Shown here piece by piece: positions 51,205 to 59,912 of a DNA stretch of 64,000 bases (positions within the stretch are counted from its first letter, which is position 1; the number at the start of each line of letters is the position of its first letter). This stretch comes from Kocuria dechangensis (GTDB lineage Bacteria; Actinomycetota; Actinomycetes; Actinomycetales; Micrococcaceae): positions 151,063 through 215,062 of the forward strand of contig NZ_BMEQ01000005.1 of the NCBI RefSeq assembly GCF_014636775.1, read 5' to 3'. The position numbers and the translations under genes are program-made. Under the pieces are notes generated by a model, which searched no databases, was not told the DNA's origin, and saw nothing but the letters and a program-made list of their open reading frames with translations.

Positions 51205-52074
51205 ATGACGCACAGCCTTCCGCACGACGACGACGCGACCGCCCCGCTCGGGCTGCCCGGGCCGGTGGTGGGCACGGCCTGGCTGGCCGAGCACCTCGAC
51301 GACCCCCGGCTGGTGCTGGTGGACGCGAGCTCCACGCTGAACCGCGCCGACGAGGCGATCCCGGGCGCCCTGCTGCTGGACCTGGACGGACCATTCTCCG
51401 ACCCGTCCTCGGGCCTGCCGCACACCCTGCCCCCGGCGGAGCAGCTGACGGCGGCCGCCCGGGCCCTGGGCATCCGGCGCGGCAGCACCGTCGTGGCCTA
51501 CGACGGCAAGGGCCTCTTCGCCGCGGCGCGCGTGTGGTGGATGCTGCGCGCCGCGGGCTTCGAGCGGGTCGCGGTGCTCGACGGCGGCCTGCCCGCCTGG
51601 GCCGCCGAGGACCGGCCGACCGGCCCGCACGCGCCGGCCCCCGCCGAGCCCGGCGACGTGGAGCTCGTCCCGCGGGAGGAGTTCTTCGTGACGGCGGACG
51701 ACGTCGCGCGCGCCCTGGCGGCTCCGGACGCGACCGTCCTGGACGCCCGCTCCGCCGGCCGGTTCGCCGGCACGGAGCCCGAGCCGCGCCCGGGCCTGCG
51801 CCCCGGGCACATGCCCGGCGCGGTCAGCCTGCCCCACACGGAGCTGCAGACCGCGGACGGGCACCTGCTGCCCCTGCCCGAGCTGCGGGCCCGCTTCGCG
51901 GCGGCGGTCCCCGAGGGGGACCGGATCGTCACGACGTGCGGCTCGGGGCTCACCGCGTGCGTGCTCGCCCTGGGCGCCCACCTCGCCGGGCGGGAGGACG
52001 TGGCGGTCTACGACGGCTCCTGGAGCGAGTGGGGACGCCCCGGCCCGCGCCCGGTCGCCGCAGGCCCGGCCTGA
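51205..52074 (+). CDS. Sulfurtransferase (thiosulfate/3-mercaptopyruvate), two rhodanese domains
   Basis: 289 residues, ATG 51205. The N-terminal inactive domain contains LVLVDASSTLNRADEAIPGALLLDLDGPFSD; the C-terminal catalytic domain contains VLDARSAGRFAGTEPEPRPGLRPGHMPGAVSLPHTEL and the active-site loop IVTTCGSGLTACVLALG with the catalytic Cys. The CGSGLTA loop favours 3-mercaptopyruvate as donor. It fits the sulfur-amino-acid context of the two preceding genes, 56 bases upstream. Confidence 0.88.
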   Translation: MTHSLPHDDDATAPLGLPGPVVGTAWLAEHLDDPRLVLVDASSTLNRADEAIPGALLLDLDGPFSDPSSGLPHTLPPAEQLTAAARALGIRRGSTVVAYDGKGLFAAARVWWMLRAAGFERVAVLDGGLPAWAAEDRPTGPHAPAPAEPGDVELVPREEFFVTADDVARALAAPDATVLDARSAGRFAGTEPEPRPGLRPGHMPGAVSLPHTELQTADGHLLPLPELRARFAAAVPEGDRIVTTCGSGLTACVLALGAHLAGREDVAVYDGSWSEWGRPGPRPVAAGPA

Positions 52075-52090
52075 TCGAGGTCCCGGCCGA

Positions 52091-53590
52091 TCAGGGCCGC
52101 GACGCGGCGCCCTCCTCGGTCGTGTCCAGCGCGGCCGCCCGGGAGAGGATGTTGCGGGCCATGGACGGGAAGATGAAGCCGTGGAAGGGCCACACGCCCC
52201 ACCAGTAGAGCCGCCCGGGCAGGCCCCTCGGGAAGAAGATGGCCCGCTGCTTGTAGCGGCTGCCGTCGCCCTCGGGCTCCACGGACAGCTCGAGCCAGGC
52301 CCGGCCCGGGGCCTTCATCTCGGCGTGCAGGAGCAGCCGGTGGCCCTCCTCCATGGCCTCGACGCGCCACCAGTCGACGTACTCACCGACCTGCAGGTCG
52401 GTGTGGTCGCGGCGGCCGCGGTTCAGGCCCGCCCCGCCCACGAGCTTGTCCATGGCGCCGCGGACCCGCCAGGCCAGGGGCAGGGAGTACCAGCCGTTGC
52501 GCCCGCCGATGGACTCGATGACCTTCCAGACCTTCTCGGGCTCCGCCTCGCCCGTCCGGCTGCGCTCGTCGACGAAGACGGTGCGCCCCGCCCAGTCCGG
52601 GTCCGAGGGGAGGGGATCGGCGGCGGAGGTGGCGCCGGGACGGTAGTCCCACGTCGTCTCCACGCTGTTGTCCTCGATCTTCTTCAGCGCGAGCGCGACG
52701 GCGCGGCGGTAGCCCGTCAGCCCCTCGGCGGGCGGCGGGATGTAGGCGTCGATGTCGTGCTCGGCGGAGACGGCGTCGTGCTGCAGGGACTGCACGAGCG
52801 GCACGGCCAGGCCCAGCGGGATGGGCGTCACGAGCCCCACCCAGAACCCGGACAGCCGCGGGGCCGGCAGGGGGAAGTGGAACACGCGACGACGGCGCAG
52901 TCCGGCCACCTGGGCGTAGCGGCGCATGGCGTCCGCGTACGTCATGACGTCCCGCGAGCCGATGTCGAAGGTGCGGTTGAGCCCCTCCGGCAGGTCCATG
53001 GCGTGCACGAGGTAGTGCAGGACGTCCCGGACCGCGATCGGCTCGATGCTGTTGTTCACCCAGGACGGGGCGGGCATCACCGGCAGGGTGTCGCCGAGGT
53101 GGCGGATCATCTCGAAGGACGCGGAGCCGGAGCCGATGACCACGCCGGCCTGGAACACGACGGCCGGGACGGCGCCGGCCAGCAGGATCTCGCCGACGCG
53201 CACGCGCGAGCGCATGTGCTGGGACAGCTCGACGCCCTCCGGGTGCAGCCCCGAGAGGTAGACGATGCGCCGGACCCCGGCGCGCTCCGCGGCCAGCGCC
53301 ACGGTGCGGGCCATCTCGGCCTCCTGCTCCTCGAACTGCTGGGAGCTGCCCATGGAGTGCACGAGGTAGTACAGGGTGTGCACGTCGCGGCACGCCTCGG
53401 TCATGCCGTCGAGGTCGGAGAGGTCCGTCTTCGCGATCTCCACCCGGTCCCGCCACGGGACGTGGTCCAGCTTGCCGGGGCTGCGGACGGCGACCCGCAC
53501 GAGGTGGCCGGCCTCGAGCAGCCGGGGCGCCAGGCGCCCTCCGATGTACCCGGTGGCACCGGTGACGAGGACGCGCTGGGGAGAGCTCAT
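52091..53590 (-). CDS. NAD(P)-binding SDR-family protein with C-terminal DUF2867 domain
   Basis: 499 residues, ATG 53590. The N-terminal extended-SDR domain begins RVLVTGATGYIGGRLAPRLLEAGH and includes IVYLSGLHPEG and FDIGSRDVMTYADAMRRYAQV; the C-terminal third (from about 340; WKVIESIGGRNGWYSLPLAWRVRGAMDKLVGG, RDHTDLQVGEYVDWWRVEAME) is DUF2867, a START-like lipid-binding domain. Function unknown. Convergent with the sulfurtransferase and 211 bases downstream of the desaturase on the same strand. Confidence 0.85.
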   Translation of the reverse strand: MSSPQRVLVTGATGYIGGRLAPRLLEAGHLVRVAVRSPGKLDHVPWRDRVEIAKTDLSDLDGMTEACRDVHTLYYLVHSMGSSQQFEEQEAEMARTVALAAERAGVRRIVYLSGLHPEGVELSQHMRSRVRVGEILLAGAVPAVVFQAGVVIGSGSASFEMIRHLGDTLPVMPAPSWVNNSIEPIAVRDVLHYLVHAMDLPEGLNRTFDIGSRDVMTYADAMRRYAQVAGLRRRRVFHFPLPAPRLSGFWVGLVTPIPLGLAVPLVQSLQHDAVSAEHDIDAYIPPPAEGLTGYRRAVALALKKIEDNSVETTWDYRPGATSAADPLPSDPDWAGRTVFVDERSRTGEAEPEKVWKVIESIGGRNGWYSLPLAWRVRGAMDKLVGGAGLNRGRRDHTDLQVGEYVDWWRVEAMEEGHRLLLHAEMKAPGRAWLELSVEPEGDGSRYKQRAIFFPRGLPGRLYWWGVWPFHGFIFPSMARNILSRAAALDTTEEGAASRP

Positions 53591-53717
53591 GGTCTGCCTT
53601 TCGTGCGGTTGGCCCGAGCCTACCAACGCGGGCCGACAGTCCGGCCTGCAGCCCGGCCGCTGCCACGGTCGGTCCGGCTACCGGTCCCGGTGCCGGTCCT
53701 GCGGTCGGTGCGCACGC

Positions 53718-53787
53718 GGAACGGCCGCACCCCCCGAGGTGTGCGGCCGTTCCGGATGCGCTCCCGGCCGCAGCGCGGCCGGGAGCG
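53718..53787 (-). terminator. Two tandem perfect hairpins after the desaturase gene
   Basis: CGCTCCCGGCCGC (53759-53771) with GCGGCCGGGAGCG (53775-53787), and GGAACGGCCGCAC (53718-53730) with GTGCGGCCGTTCC (53741-53753): two 13-base perfect stems 15 and 49 bases after the minus-strand stop. The remaining gap (53591-53717) contains several CGGTCC repeats and nothing else clear. Confidence 0.7.
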
Positions 53788-53801
53788 GAAGGGGCCTGGG
53801 A

Positions 53802-54917
53802 TCAGGGCAGCGCCAGGCGGAAGATCTTCGCCCAGGACGAGCCGACCTGCTTGGGCAGCGGCCCGGTGGTGTAGGGCAGGCCGTAGCGCTCGCAGATCTC
53901 GCGCACCTTCACGGCGACCTCGGCGTAGCGGTTCGAGGGCAGGTCCGGGAACAGGTGGTGCTCGATCTGGAAGGACAGGTTGCCCGTCATCAGGTGCATC
54001 AGCTTGGACCCGGAGATGTTGGCCGAGCCGATCATCTGCCGCACGTACCAGTCGCCGCGGGTCTCGCCCTCGATCTGCTCCTCGGTGAAGGTGTCGACCC
54101 CCTCGGGGAAGTGGCCGCAGAAGATCACGGCGTGCGCCCAGACGTTGCGGACGGCGTTGGCGGTCAGGGTCCCGGCGAGCGCCTGCTTGCCGGAGCCGGT
54201 CAGCGCCGCGGCGGTGGGGGTGGCCACGTAGTCCTTGGCGACCTGCTTGAGGAACTTCTTGCCCAGGGCCTTGAGGTTCTTCCGCAGCTCGGACTTCGGC
54301 TTGGTGCCCTCCCGCACCTGGTCGAGCTCCAGGTCGTAGATGGCGATGCCGAACTCGAAGACGGGGGCGAGCATCGCGTTGTAAAGCGGGTTGCCGATGT
54401 TCCACCACTGCCACGGCTGGGCCTCGTCCACGCGGAAGATGTTGTACCCGACGTCGCGGTCCTTGCCGATGACGTTGGTCCACGTGTGGTGCAGGTCGTT
54501 GTGGGTGTGCTGCCAGGCGGAGGAGGGGGTCACGAAGTCCCACTCCCAGGTGGTGGAGTGGATGTCGGGGTCGCGCATCCAGTCCCACTGGCCATGCAGG
54601 ACGTTGTGGCCGATCTCCATGTTCTCGAGGATCTTGGCGACGCTGAGCATGCCGGTCCCGGCGACCCACGCGCTCTTCCGCTTCGAGAACAGCAGCGTGG
54701 CGCGCCCGGCGAGCTCGAGGGAGCGCTGGACGGCGATGACGCGGCGGATGTAGGCGGCGTCCTTGGCCCCGCGCGTGGCGATGACAGAGGCGCGGATGGC
54801 GTCGAGCTCCCGGCCCAGCTCCTCGACCTGTTCGTCGGTGAGGTGGGCGGCGGCGGCCGGCTTGGCGGGCTCGGCGCGCTGTCCGGAGTCGAGCAGGAAT
54901 GGGGTGACGATCGTCAT
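53802..54917 (-). CDS. Membrane acyl-lipid/acyl-CoA fatty acid desaturase (DesA3-like)
   Basis: 371 residues, ATG 54917. Three histidine boxes of the non-heme di-iron membrane desaturases: GHNVLHGQWD (His104, His108), WQHTHNDLHHTW (His139, His143, His144) and LSFQIEHHLFPDLPSNR. Membrane helices are weakly marked but lie around these boxes. With its reductase partner immediately upstream it should introduce a double bond into membrane acyl chains. In mycobacteria DesA3 works with an oxidoreductase of the same type. Confidence 0.92.
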   Translation of the reverse strand: MTIVTPFLLDSGQRAEPAKPAAAAHLTDEQVEELGRELDAIRASVIATRGAKDAAYIRRVIAVQRSLELAGRATLLFSKRKSAWVAGTGMLSVAKILENMEIGHNVLHGQWDWMRDPDIHSTTWEWDFVTPSSAWQHTHNDLHHTWTNVIGKDRDVGYNIFRVDEAQPWQWWNIGNPLYNAMLAPVFEFGIAIYDLELDQVREGTKPKSELRKNLKALGKKFLKQVAKDYVATPTAAALTGSGKQALAGTLTANAVRNVWAHAVIFCGHFPEGVDTFTEEQIEGETRGDWYVRQMIGSANISGSKLMHLMTGNLSFQIEHHLFPDLPSNRYAEVAVKVREICERYGLPYTTGPLPKQVGSSWAKIFRLALP

Positions 54918-54968
54918 GGGGCGCTCCTTCGGAACGGGGACAGGGAAGCGGGGGTGGTCAGGGGGTGG

Positions 54969-56039
54969 TCAGACGTCGAGGCTCACGGGCCCGGCGGCCG
55001 TCGACACGCAGGTCTGGATCAGGTGGCCGGGTTCGCCGTGCACCTCGCCGGTGCGGGTGTCGCGGACCTGGCCGGCGAGCAGGGGGGTCACGCAGGCGTG
55101 GCAGATGCCCATGCGGCACCCGCTGCTCATCAGCACGCCGGCGTTCTCGCCGGCGTCGAGGAGGGTCGTGGAGCCGTCGGCCTCGACCTCCTTGTCGGTC
55201 TTCTCGAAGGTGATCCGTCCGCCCTCGCCGCCGGAACCGGGGGCGACGACGGGTGCGAAGCGCTCGACCCGCAGCTCGCCCTCCTCCCGGTTCCACAGGG
55301 ACTCGGCGGCGTCGAGGAAGTCGACGGGCCCGCACGCGTAGGACGCGCGGTCGCGCCAGTCGGGGCAGGCGGCGTCGAGGTCGGAGGTCGTGGTGAGGTC
55401 GAGGCGGCGGCCGCGCTCGCCCGTGAACCACTGCACGAGGCGGAAGCCGGGGAACTGGTCCGCGAGCTCGAGCAGCTCCTCGGCGAACAGGGCCTCCTCG
55501 GGGGTGCGCGACGAGTGCACGAGCACCACGTCGGCGTCCGCGCGGCGCGGGACCAGGGTGCGGATCATCGACATGACGGGGGTGAGCCCGCTGCCGGCGG
55601 TGAGCATGAGCAGAGGCCGGGGGTGCTCGGGGAGCACGAAGTCGCCCTCGGGCGGGGCGAGGAACAGCACGTCCCCCACGCGGGTGCCGCGGACCAGGGC
55701 GGTGGAGACGGTGCCCATGGCGGTCACCGTGATGGCCGGGTCCTGGCCGGCGCCGGTGCTCAAGGAGTAGGAGCGCCACTGGCGCACGCCGTCGATCTCG
55801 ACGCCGATCCGCGCCCACTGGCCGGCCTCGTGCGGGTTCCAGCCCTTGCCGGGGCGGAAGCGGATGGTCACGGAGTCCGCGGTCTCGGGCTGCACGGCCG
55901 TGACGACGGCGCGCAGCTGCCGGGCGCTGGAGAGCGGGTTGACGAGGCGCAGGTAGTCGGCGGGGGTCAGCGGCGTGGTGAACGCAGAGGCGATGCGGGA
56001 CAGCGGGCGAAAAGAAGGCACGATGCCAGTTTTACTCAT
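54969..56039 (-). CDS. Ferredoxin reductase with C-terminal 2Fe-2S domain
   Basis: 356 residues, ATG 56039. FAD domain WRSYSLSTGAGQDPAITV, NAD(P) domain LLMLTAGSGLTPVMSMIRTL and SYACGPVDFLDAAESLW, then a plant-type 2Fe-2S ferredoxin domain with cysteines in SSGCRMGICHACVTPLLAG and IQTCVSTAAG. It carries electrons from NAD(P)H to the desaturase encoded 51 bases downstream, like Rv3230c with DesA3. Confidence 0.92.
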   Translation of the reverse strand: MSKTGIVPSFRPLSRIASAFTTPLTPADYLRLVNPLSSARQLRAVVTAVQPETADSVTIRFRPGKGWNPHEAGQWARIGVEIDGVRQWRSYSLSTGAGQDPAITVTAMGTVSTALVRGTRVGDVLFLAPPEGDFVLPEHPRPLLMLTAGSGLTPVMSMIRTLVPRRADADVVLVHSSRTPEEALFAEELLELADQFPGFRLVQWFTGERGRRLDLTTTSDLDAACPDWRDRASYACGPVDFLDAAESLWNREEGELRVERFAPVVAPGSGGEGGRITFEKTDKEVEADGSTTLLDAGENAGVLMSSGCRMGICHACVTPLLAGQVRDTRTGEVHGEPGHLIQTCVSTAAGPVSLDV

Positions 56040-56055
56040 CCCGACAAACTATTCT

Positions 56056-56072
56056 CGTACTCGCACGTACTC
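56056..56072. promoter_or_regulatory. CGTACTC direct repeat in the divergent desaturase/regulator promoter
   Basis: CGTACTC at 56056 and 56066, ten bases apart (one helical turn), in the 75-base divergent gap. GCACG/CGTGC arms overlap the second copy. It could be the binding site of the divergent PucR-type regulator. Confidence 0.45.
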
Positions 56073-56114
56073 TTTGCGTGCAGTTCTTGTTGTCGAGAGA
56101 TGAATCGGGGAATC

Positions 56115-57317
56115 ATGCCGGACGTCGACCACCGCCATCCCTGGACGGACCTGCCCGCCGACGTGGCGCCGGTCCTGCTGGCCCACCTGCCGGACGTGAC
56201 CGAGGAGCTGCTCGACGGCGTCCGGCGCGACGTCCCCGTGTACGCCCGGCCCCTGGAGGGGGTGTTCGGCGAGGCGATCCGGCGCGGCGTGGACGTGGCC
56301 CTCACACGGTTCCTGCAGCTGCCGGGCACCCGCAGGCCCGCCCTGACCCCCGACGACCGGGGGGTCTACGTCCGGCTCGGGCGGGGCGAGCTGAGGGAGG
56401 GCCGGACGATGGACTCCCTGCTCGCCGCCTACCGCTCGGGCGCCCGCACCACCCTGCGCTCCCTGTCCGAGGTGGCCATGGGCGCGGGCTTCGACGCCAG
56501 GGTCCTCATCGCGCTGGGGGAGTCGGTGCTCGCCTACATCGAGGAGCTCTCCGCGGCCAGCGCGGAGGGCTACGCGGCGGAGCAGTCGGAGCGGGCGGGG
56601 GACCGGGACCGGCTGCGGGACACGGTCGCGGACATGCTCATCCGGGGGCACGGGGACGAGGAGGCGATGCGGGCCGCGGCGGCGGCCGCGGGCTGGGTCC
56701 TGCCGGAGCGGGTGGTGGTGGTGACCCTGCCGAGCGCGCGCCGGGAGGGGCTGCGGTCCAGGCTGGGCGAGCAGGCGCTGCTGACCCTGCGGCCGGGGGA
56801 CACCGTGGCGGTCCTGCCCGAGCCCTCCTCCCCGTCGGCGCGCGAGGCGCTCGCCCGCCGGCTCGCCGGGCGGGCGGCCGTGATCGGCCCGGCCCGCCCC
56901 TGGTACGCCGCCCCCGACTCCCTCCGGCTCGCGGTCATGGCCCGGGACCTGCTGCGGGAGGAGGACCTCCGCGGCGGGACGGACGCCCAGGGCCCGCTGT
57001 GGGTCGCGGAGCACCTCGCGGACCTGCTGCTGCTCGCCGAGCACACGGTGCTGGAGGACCTGGCGGCGCGCCGGCTCGCGCCGCTGGAGGCCCTGCGGCC
57101 CGGGCCCCGGTCGCGGCTGCGGGCCACCCTGCTGTCCTGGCTCAAGCACCACGGGCAGCGCGCCGCGATGGCCGCCGAGCTGGACGTCCACGAGCAGACG
57201 GTGGGCTACCGGGTGAACCAGCTGCGGGAGGTCTTCGGGGAGGAGCTCAACGACCCGCAGGCCCGGTTCGAGCTCGAGCTCGTGCTCAGGGCGCAGGCCC
57301 TGGCCGGGCAGGACTGA
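56115..57317 (+). CDS. PucR/CdaR-type transcriptional regulator
   Basis: 400 residues. ATG 56115 (GGGGA four bases upstream) is preferred over ATG 56100. The N-terminal half resembles the RsbT-like regulator-sensor helical domain (TEELLDGVRRDVPVYARPLEGVFGEAIRRGVDVALTRFLQL, ELREGRTMDSLLAAYRSGARTTLRSLSEVA). The C-terminus has the PucR helix-turn-helix LLSWLKHHGQRAAMAAELDVHEQTVGYRVNQLREVFGEELNDPQARFELELVLRA. Divergent from the reductase-desaturase operon with a short shared promoter, so it probably controls membrane-lipid desaturation. Confidence 0.82.
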   Translation: MPDVDHRHPWTDLPADVAPVLLAHLPDVTEELLDGVRRDVPVYARPLEGVFGEAIRRGVDVALTRFLQLPGTRRPALTPDDRGVYVRLGRGELREGRTMDSLLAAYRSGARTTLRSLSEVAMGAGFDARVLIALGESVLAYIEELSAASAEGYAAEQSERAGDRDRLRDTVADMLIRGHGDEEAMRAAAAAAGWVLPERVVVVTLPSARREGLRSRLGEQALLTLRPGDTVAVLPEPSSPSAREALARRLAGRAAVIGPARPWYAAPDSLRLAVMARDLLREEDLRGGTDAQGPLWVAEHLADLLLLAEHTVLEDLAARRLAPLEALRPGPRSRLRATLLSWLKHHGQRAAMAAELDVHEQTVGYRVNQLREVFGEELNDPQARFELELVLRAQALAGQD

Positions 57318-57329
57318 GGACCCGGCGGC

Positions 57330-58145
57330 TCAGCCGGTGGTCCGGTACGACTCCCGCTCGCGGTCGTCCCACGCCCGCTGCTCCTCGACCGTGATCGCCC
57401 CGCCGCCCAGGTGCGCCGGCATCCACCACGCGCCCGGCTCGGGGGTCTCGGAGTAGGTCTCGATGCACTGCTCGATCCCGGCCTGCAGCTCGGCGCGCAG
57501 CCGTTCCGCCGCGGCGAGGACGTCGTCGTCGGGCGCCACGTGCAGGAGGGCGCCCACGTGGACGCGCACGGGGGTCCGCCACACGTCCCGCAGCCGGATC
57601 CCGCCGCGCCCGCGCGTGAGCATGCGGTGGCCGCCCCACACCGCCACGGGGATGATCGGCGCGCCGGTCGCGGCGGCCATCCGGACCGCCCCGGTCCGCA
57701 GGGTCCGCACCGTGAAGCTGCGGCTGACGCCCCCCTCCGGGAAGAGCGCGAGGAACTCCCCGCGGCGCAGCTTGGCGAGGGCCTCGGCGTACGCGGGGGC
57801 GCCGTTGGCGCGGTCGACGACGACGTGGTCGCACAGCTCGCAGACCGCCCTGACGAAGGCGCTGCCGGTGTGCTTGCGGGTGATGAGGAAGCGCGAGTGG
57901 GCCCGCAGCCGGCGCCAGACCACCAGCTGCGCGAACACGAAGTCGAGGTAGCCGAAGTGGGTCACCGCCACGACCGCCCCCGTGCCCGGCAGGACCTGCC
58001 GGTACCCGTGGCGCACCACCTGGCCGGCGGGCAGGTGCTCCTCGCCCGAGGCGATCAGGGGGACGCGGAAGGCCTTCACCGCGGCCAGGCCGGCGAGCAC
58101 GATGGCGCGGTAGGCGTGCTCGTTGGGGCGCAGGTGCAGGCCCAC
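57330..58145 (-). CDS. 1-acyl-sn-glycerol-3-phosphate acyltransferase family protein
   Basis: 271 residues from GTG 58145, GGAGGAG upstream. PlsC-type motifs: VVAVTHFGYLDFVF (His63-x4-Asp68, the catalytic pair), FLALFPEGGVSRSF (glycerol-phosphate-binding EGG) and PIIPVAVWGGHRM. It should acylate a lysophospholipid, consistent with the nearby desaturase genes. The C-terminal tail (GAWWMPAHLGGGAITVEEQ) is typical of actinobacterial PlsC-like proteins. Confidence 0.87.
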   Translation of the reverse strand: MGLHLRPNEHAYRAIVLAGLAAVKAFRVPLIASGEEHLPAGQVVRHGYRQVLPGTGAVVAVTHFGYLDFVFAQLVVWRRLRAHSRFLITRKHTGSAFVRAVCELCDHVVVDRANGAPAYAEALAKLRRGEFLALFPEGGVSRSFTVRTLRTGAVRMAAATGAPIIPVAVWGGHRMLTRGRGGIRLRDVWRTPVRVHVGALLHVAPDDDVLAAAERLRAELQAGIEQCIETYSETPEPGAWWMPAHLGGGAITVEEQRAWDDRERESYRTTG

Positions 58146-58357
58146 GGCTCCTCCTCGGTTCGGGGGCCCGCGGGCGGGCCGTTCGTGCTCTGCCGAGAAT
58201 CGTAGACCAGCGCGGGCCCGGCGGGTGAGCGCCACCCGAATGTGCGGTCAACCCCCATACCGGGCAGACCCCCCGCCTCGATACGCTGGCTGCACCGCGC
58301 CGATCCGGCGCCCGCCCGGCGACCCGCCGGCACCCGTCGCCCGACCAGGAGACCCCG

Positions 58358-58756
58358 ATGTCCTACCTTCCTCCCGCCGCATCCCAGCCCCAGTACCGGG
58401 CCCAGGGCGACGACCGCACGATCGCGGTCCTCACCCACCTGTCCGGGCTGGTCGGCGCGCTGATCTCCGTGGGCTGGCTCGGGTTCGTGGGCCCGCTCGT
58501 GGTGTGGCTCGTCTACAAGGACCGGAACCCGTTCCTGCGCGCCACCTCGGCCGGGTCGTTCAACTTCAACCTGTCCATGTGGCTGCTCAACGTCGCCGCC
58601 TGGGTCTGCCTGTTCACCGTGATCCTGATCCCGGTGGCGATCGTCCTGTGGGCCGTGGCGGCGGTGCTGCTGATCGTCTGCCACGTCCTGGCCGTGGTGC
58701 GCGCCAACCGGGGCGAGGTCTACCGGTACCCCCTCCAGCTCCCGGTGCTCCAGTAG
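58358..58756 (+). CDS. DUF4870 domain small membrane protein
   Basis: 132 residues, ATG 58358 with AGGAG upstream. The N-terminus DDRTIAVLTHLSGLVGALISVGWLGFVGPLVVWLVYKDRNPFLRAT is the DUF4870 signature, followed by three more hydrophobic segments and a short polar C-terminus. Function unknown. A strong hairpin follows its stop, so it is probably transcribed separately from the bacteriocin-like operon downstream. The upstream gap 58146-58357 has TACGCT (about 58282) as a possible -10. Confidence 0.82.
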   Translation: MSYLPPAASQPQYRAQGDDRTIAVLTHLSGLVGALISVGWLGFVGPLVVWLVYKDRNPFLRATSAGSFNFNLSMWLLNVAAWVCLFTVILIPVAIVLWAVAAVLLIVCHVLAVVRANRGEVYRYPLQLPVLQ

Positions 58757-58767
58757 CCGGCCGGGGG

Positions 58768-58803
58768 CCGTCCTCCACAGCCCGGGCGGCACCCGGAGGA
58801 CGG
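58768..58803. terminator. Hairpin after the DUF4870 gene
   Basis: CCGTCCTCC (58768-58776) and GGAGGACGG (58795-58803) are perfect 9-base arms with an 18-base loop; flanking GGGG/CCCC extend the stem by four more pairs after one mismatch. Its right arm lies next to the palindrome at 58806-58834. Confidence 0.5.
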
Positions 58804-58805
58804 TC

Positions 58806-58834
58806 CCCGGACATCCCTCCGGAGGATGTCCGGG
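58806..58834. promoter_or_regulatory. Large inverted repeat upstream of the circular bacteriocin gene
   Basis: CCCGGACATCC (58806-58816), then CTCCGGA, then GGATGTCCGGG (58824-58834): 11-base perfect arms around a TCCGGA centre, 93 bases before the precursor start. The centre and flanks (ATCC-cTCCGGA-GGAT) resemble three boxes upstream of the response-regulator gene at 63133 (GTCC-tTCCGGA-GGAC and relatives), suggesting a common binding site. Confidence 0.6.
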
Positions 58835-58926
58835 CGCTCCCGCTCCCGTAGCTTTCTGATCACCGCCGCGCCGGACCCCACCGGCCGGCGGACCAGGAAG
58901 TCCTCATCAGGAGCCAGGAGCGCGTC

Positions 58927-59241
58927 ATGCACACCCTCACCACCCCCGCCGTCCCCTCCGCGACCACCCCCGCCGGCCCCCGGGCCGTCCGGGCCGCGGT
59001 CCCCGTCGCCGCCTGCGTCGCCGTCCTGGGCCTGCTGCTCGGCGGCTTCGCCGTCGCCTGGGTCGCCGGCTCGCTCGGCATCTCCACCGCCGCCGCCTCC
59101 CAGATCGTCACCGCCGTCCAGGTCGGCGGGCTCGCCCTGACCCTGGTGGGCGCGACCTTCGGCTTCGGCGTCGGCAGCGCCTTCGTCGCGACCGTGCGCT
59201 GGTACGTCCTGCGCAAGGGCACCAAGATGGCGATCGCCTGA
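58927..59241 (+). CDS. Probable circular bacteriocin precursor (uberolysin/circularin-like)
   Basis: 104 residues, ATG 58927 with AGGAG seven bases upstream. A long leader of about 45 residues containing one membrane segment (VPVAACVAVLGLLLGGFAVAW) precedes a hydrophobic/cationic core of about 59 residues: VAGSLGISTAAASQIVTAVQ, GGLALTLVGATFGFGVGSAF and VATVRWYVLRKGTKMAIA. The beginning VAG-x-LG-x-x-TAAA-x-x-IV and the Gly/Ala-rich middle followed by a basic amphipathic end match circularin A and relatives, whose ends are joined head to tail. The following genes (SpoIIM/DUF95, membrane proteins, ABC ATPase) are those of circular bacteriocin loci. The cleavage site (about Trp45/Val46) and cyclisation are inferred. 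A holin-like or generic membrane peptide is the alternative. Confidence 0.7.
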   Translation: MHTLTTPAVPSATTPAGPRAVRAAVPVAACVAVLGLLLGGFAVAWVAGSLGISTAAASQIVTAVQVGGLALTLVGATFGFGVGSAFVATVRWYVLRKGTKMAIA

Positions 59242-59275
59242 CCGGCCCTCCGACCGACCGCGCCGGAGGCCCGTC

Positions 59276-59848
59276 GTGCGCACCGTGTCCGCCCCGGCGT
59301 GGACACCCGCCGCCGCCCGGCTCCCGCCCGCCCTCCGATGGGCCGGGGCGACGGCCGCCGCGGTGTTCGTGGCGGGTCTCCTGGTCGGCTGGTCGAGCGT
59401 CTCCGAGGCGCCGGCGGCCCCGCCCGGGGCCTCCGCCGACGGCGTGCGGTGGACCCTCGGGACCATCCTCGCCCGCAACCTCGGGGCGGCCGCCCTGCTG
59501 TACAGCGGCGTGCTGACGGGCGGGCTGAGCTCCGGGGTATCCCTGGCGGTGCTGTCCGCCTACGTCGGGGCCACCGCGAAGGTCGGCGTCCTCACCGTCG
59601 GGGCGGGCGCCGTGCTCGGCTCCGCCGGCTGGTACGCCGGACCGGAGCTGCTCGGCTGCCTCGCCGCCGCCGCGGCCGGGCTCCTCCCCGTGAGCGCGGC
59701 CCTGCGTGCCCGGCGGTCCGGATCCGGCGGAGCCCCGGTGCGCCGCTACCTCGCCGCGCTGCCCGCCTCGCTCTGCCTCTTCGCCGCCGCGGTCGTGCTC
59801 CTGCTCGTCGCAGCCGGCCTCGAGGCGGCCCTCATCGCCCGTGCCTGA
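59276..59848 (+). CDS. SpoIIM/DUF95-family membrane protein, circular bacteriocin maturation-type
   Basis: 190 residues from GTG 59276, GGAGG six bases upstream. About five membrane segments. ILARNLGAAALLYSGVLTGGLSSGVSLAVLSAYVGATAKVG is the stage-II-sporulation-M pattern (conserved Asn in the membrane followed by a Gly-rich turn), and YAGPELLGCLAAAAAGLLPVSAAL corresponds to its conserved E-x2-G-rich later half. DUF95 members such as CclC or As-48C are invariant in circular bacteriocin clusters and needed for maturation or export. It lies 34 bases downstream of the precursor. Confidence 0.68.
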   Translation: MRTVSAPAWTPAAARLPPALRWAGATAAAVFVAGLLVGWSSVSEAPAAPPGASADGVRWTLGTILARNLGAAALLYSGVLTGGLSSGVSLAVLSAYVGATAKVGVLTVGAGAVLGSAGWYAGPELLGCLAAAAAGLLPVSAALRARRSGSGGAPVRRYLAALPASLCLFAAAVVLLLVAAGLEAALIARA

Positions 59849-59912
59849 GCGGCTTGCGGCACGCCGCGCCCACCGGCTCGCCGCACGCCCCGCCCACCGA
59901 AAGGACCACGCC

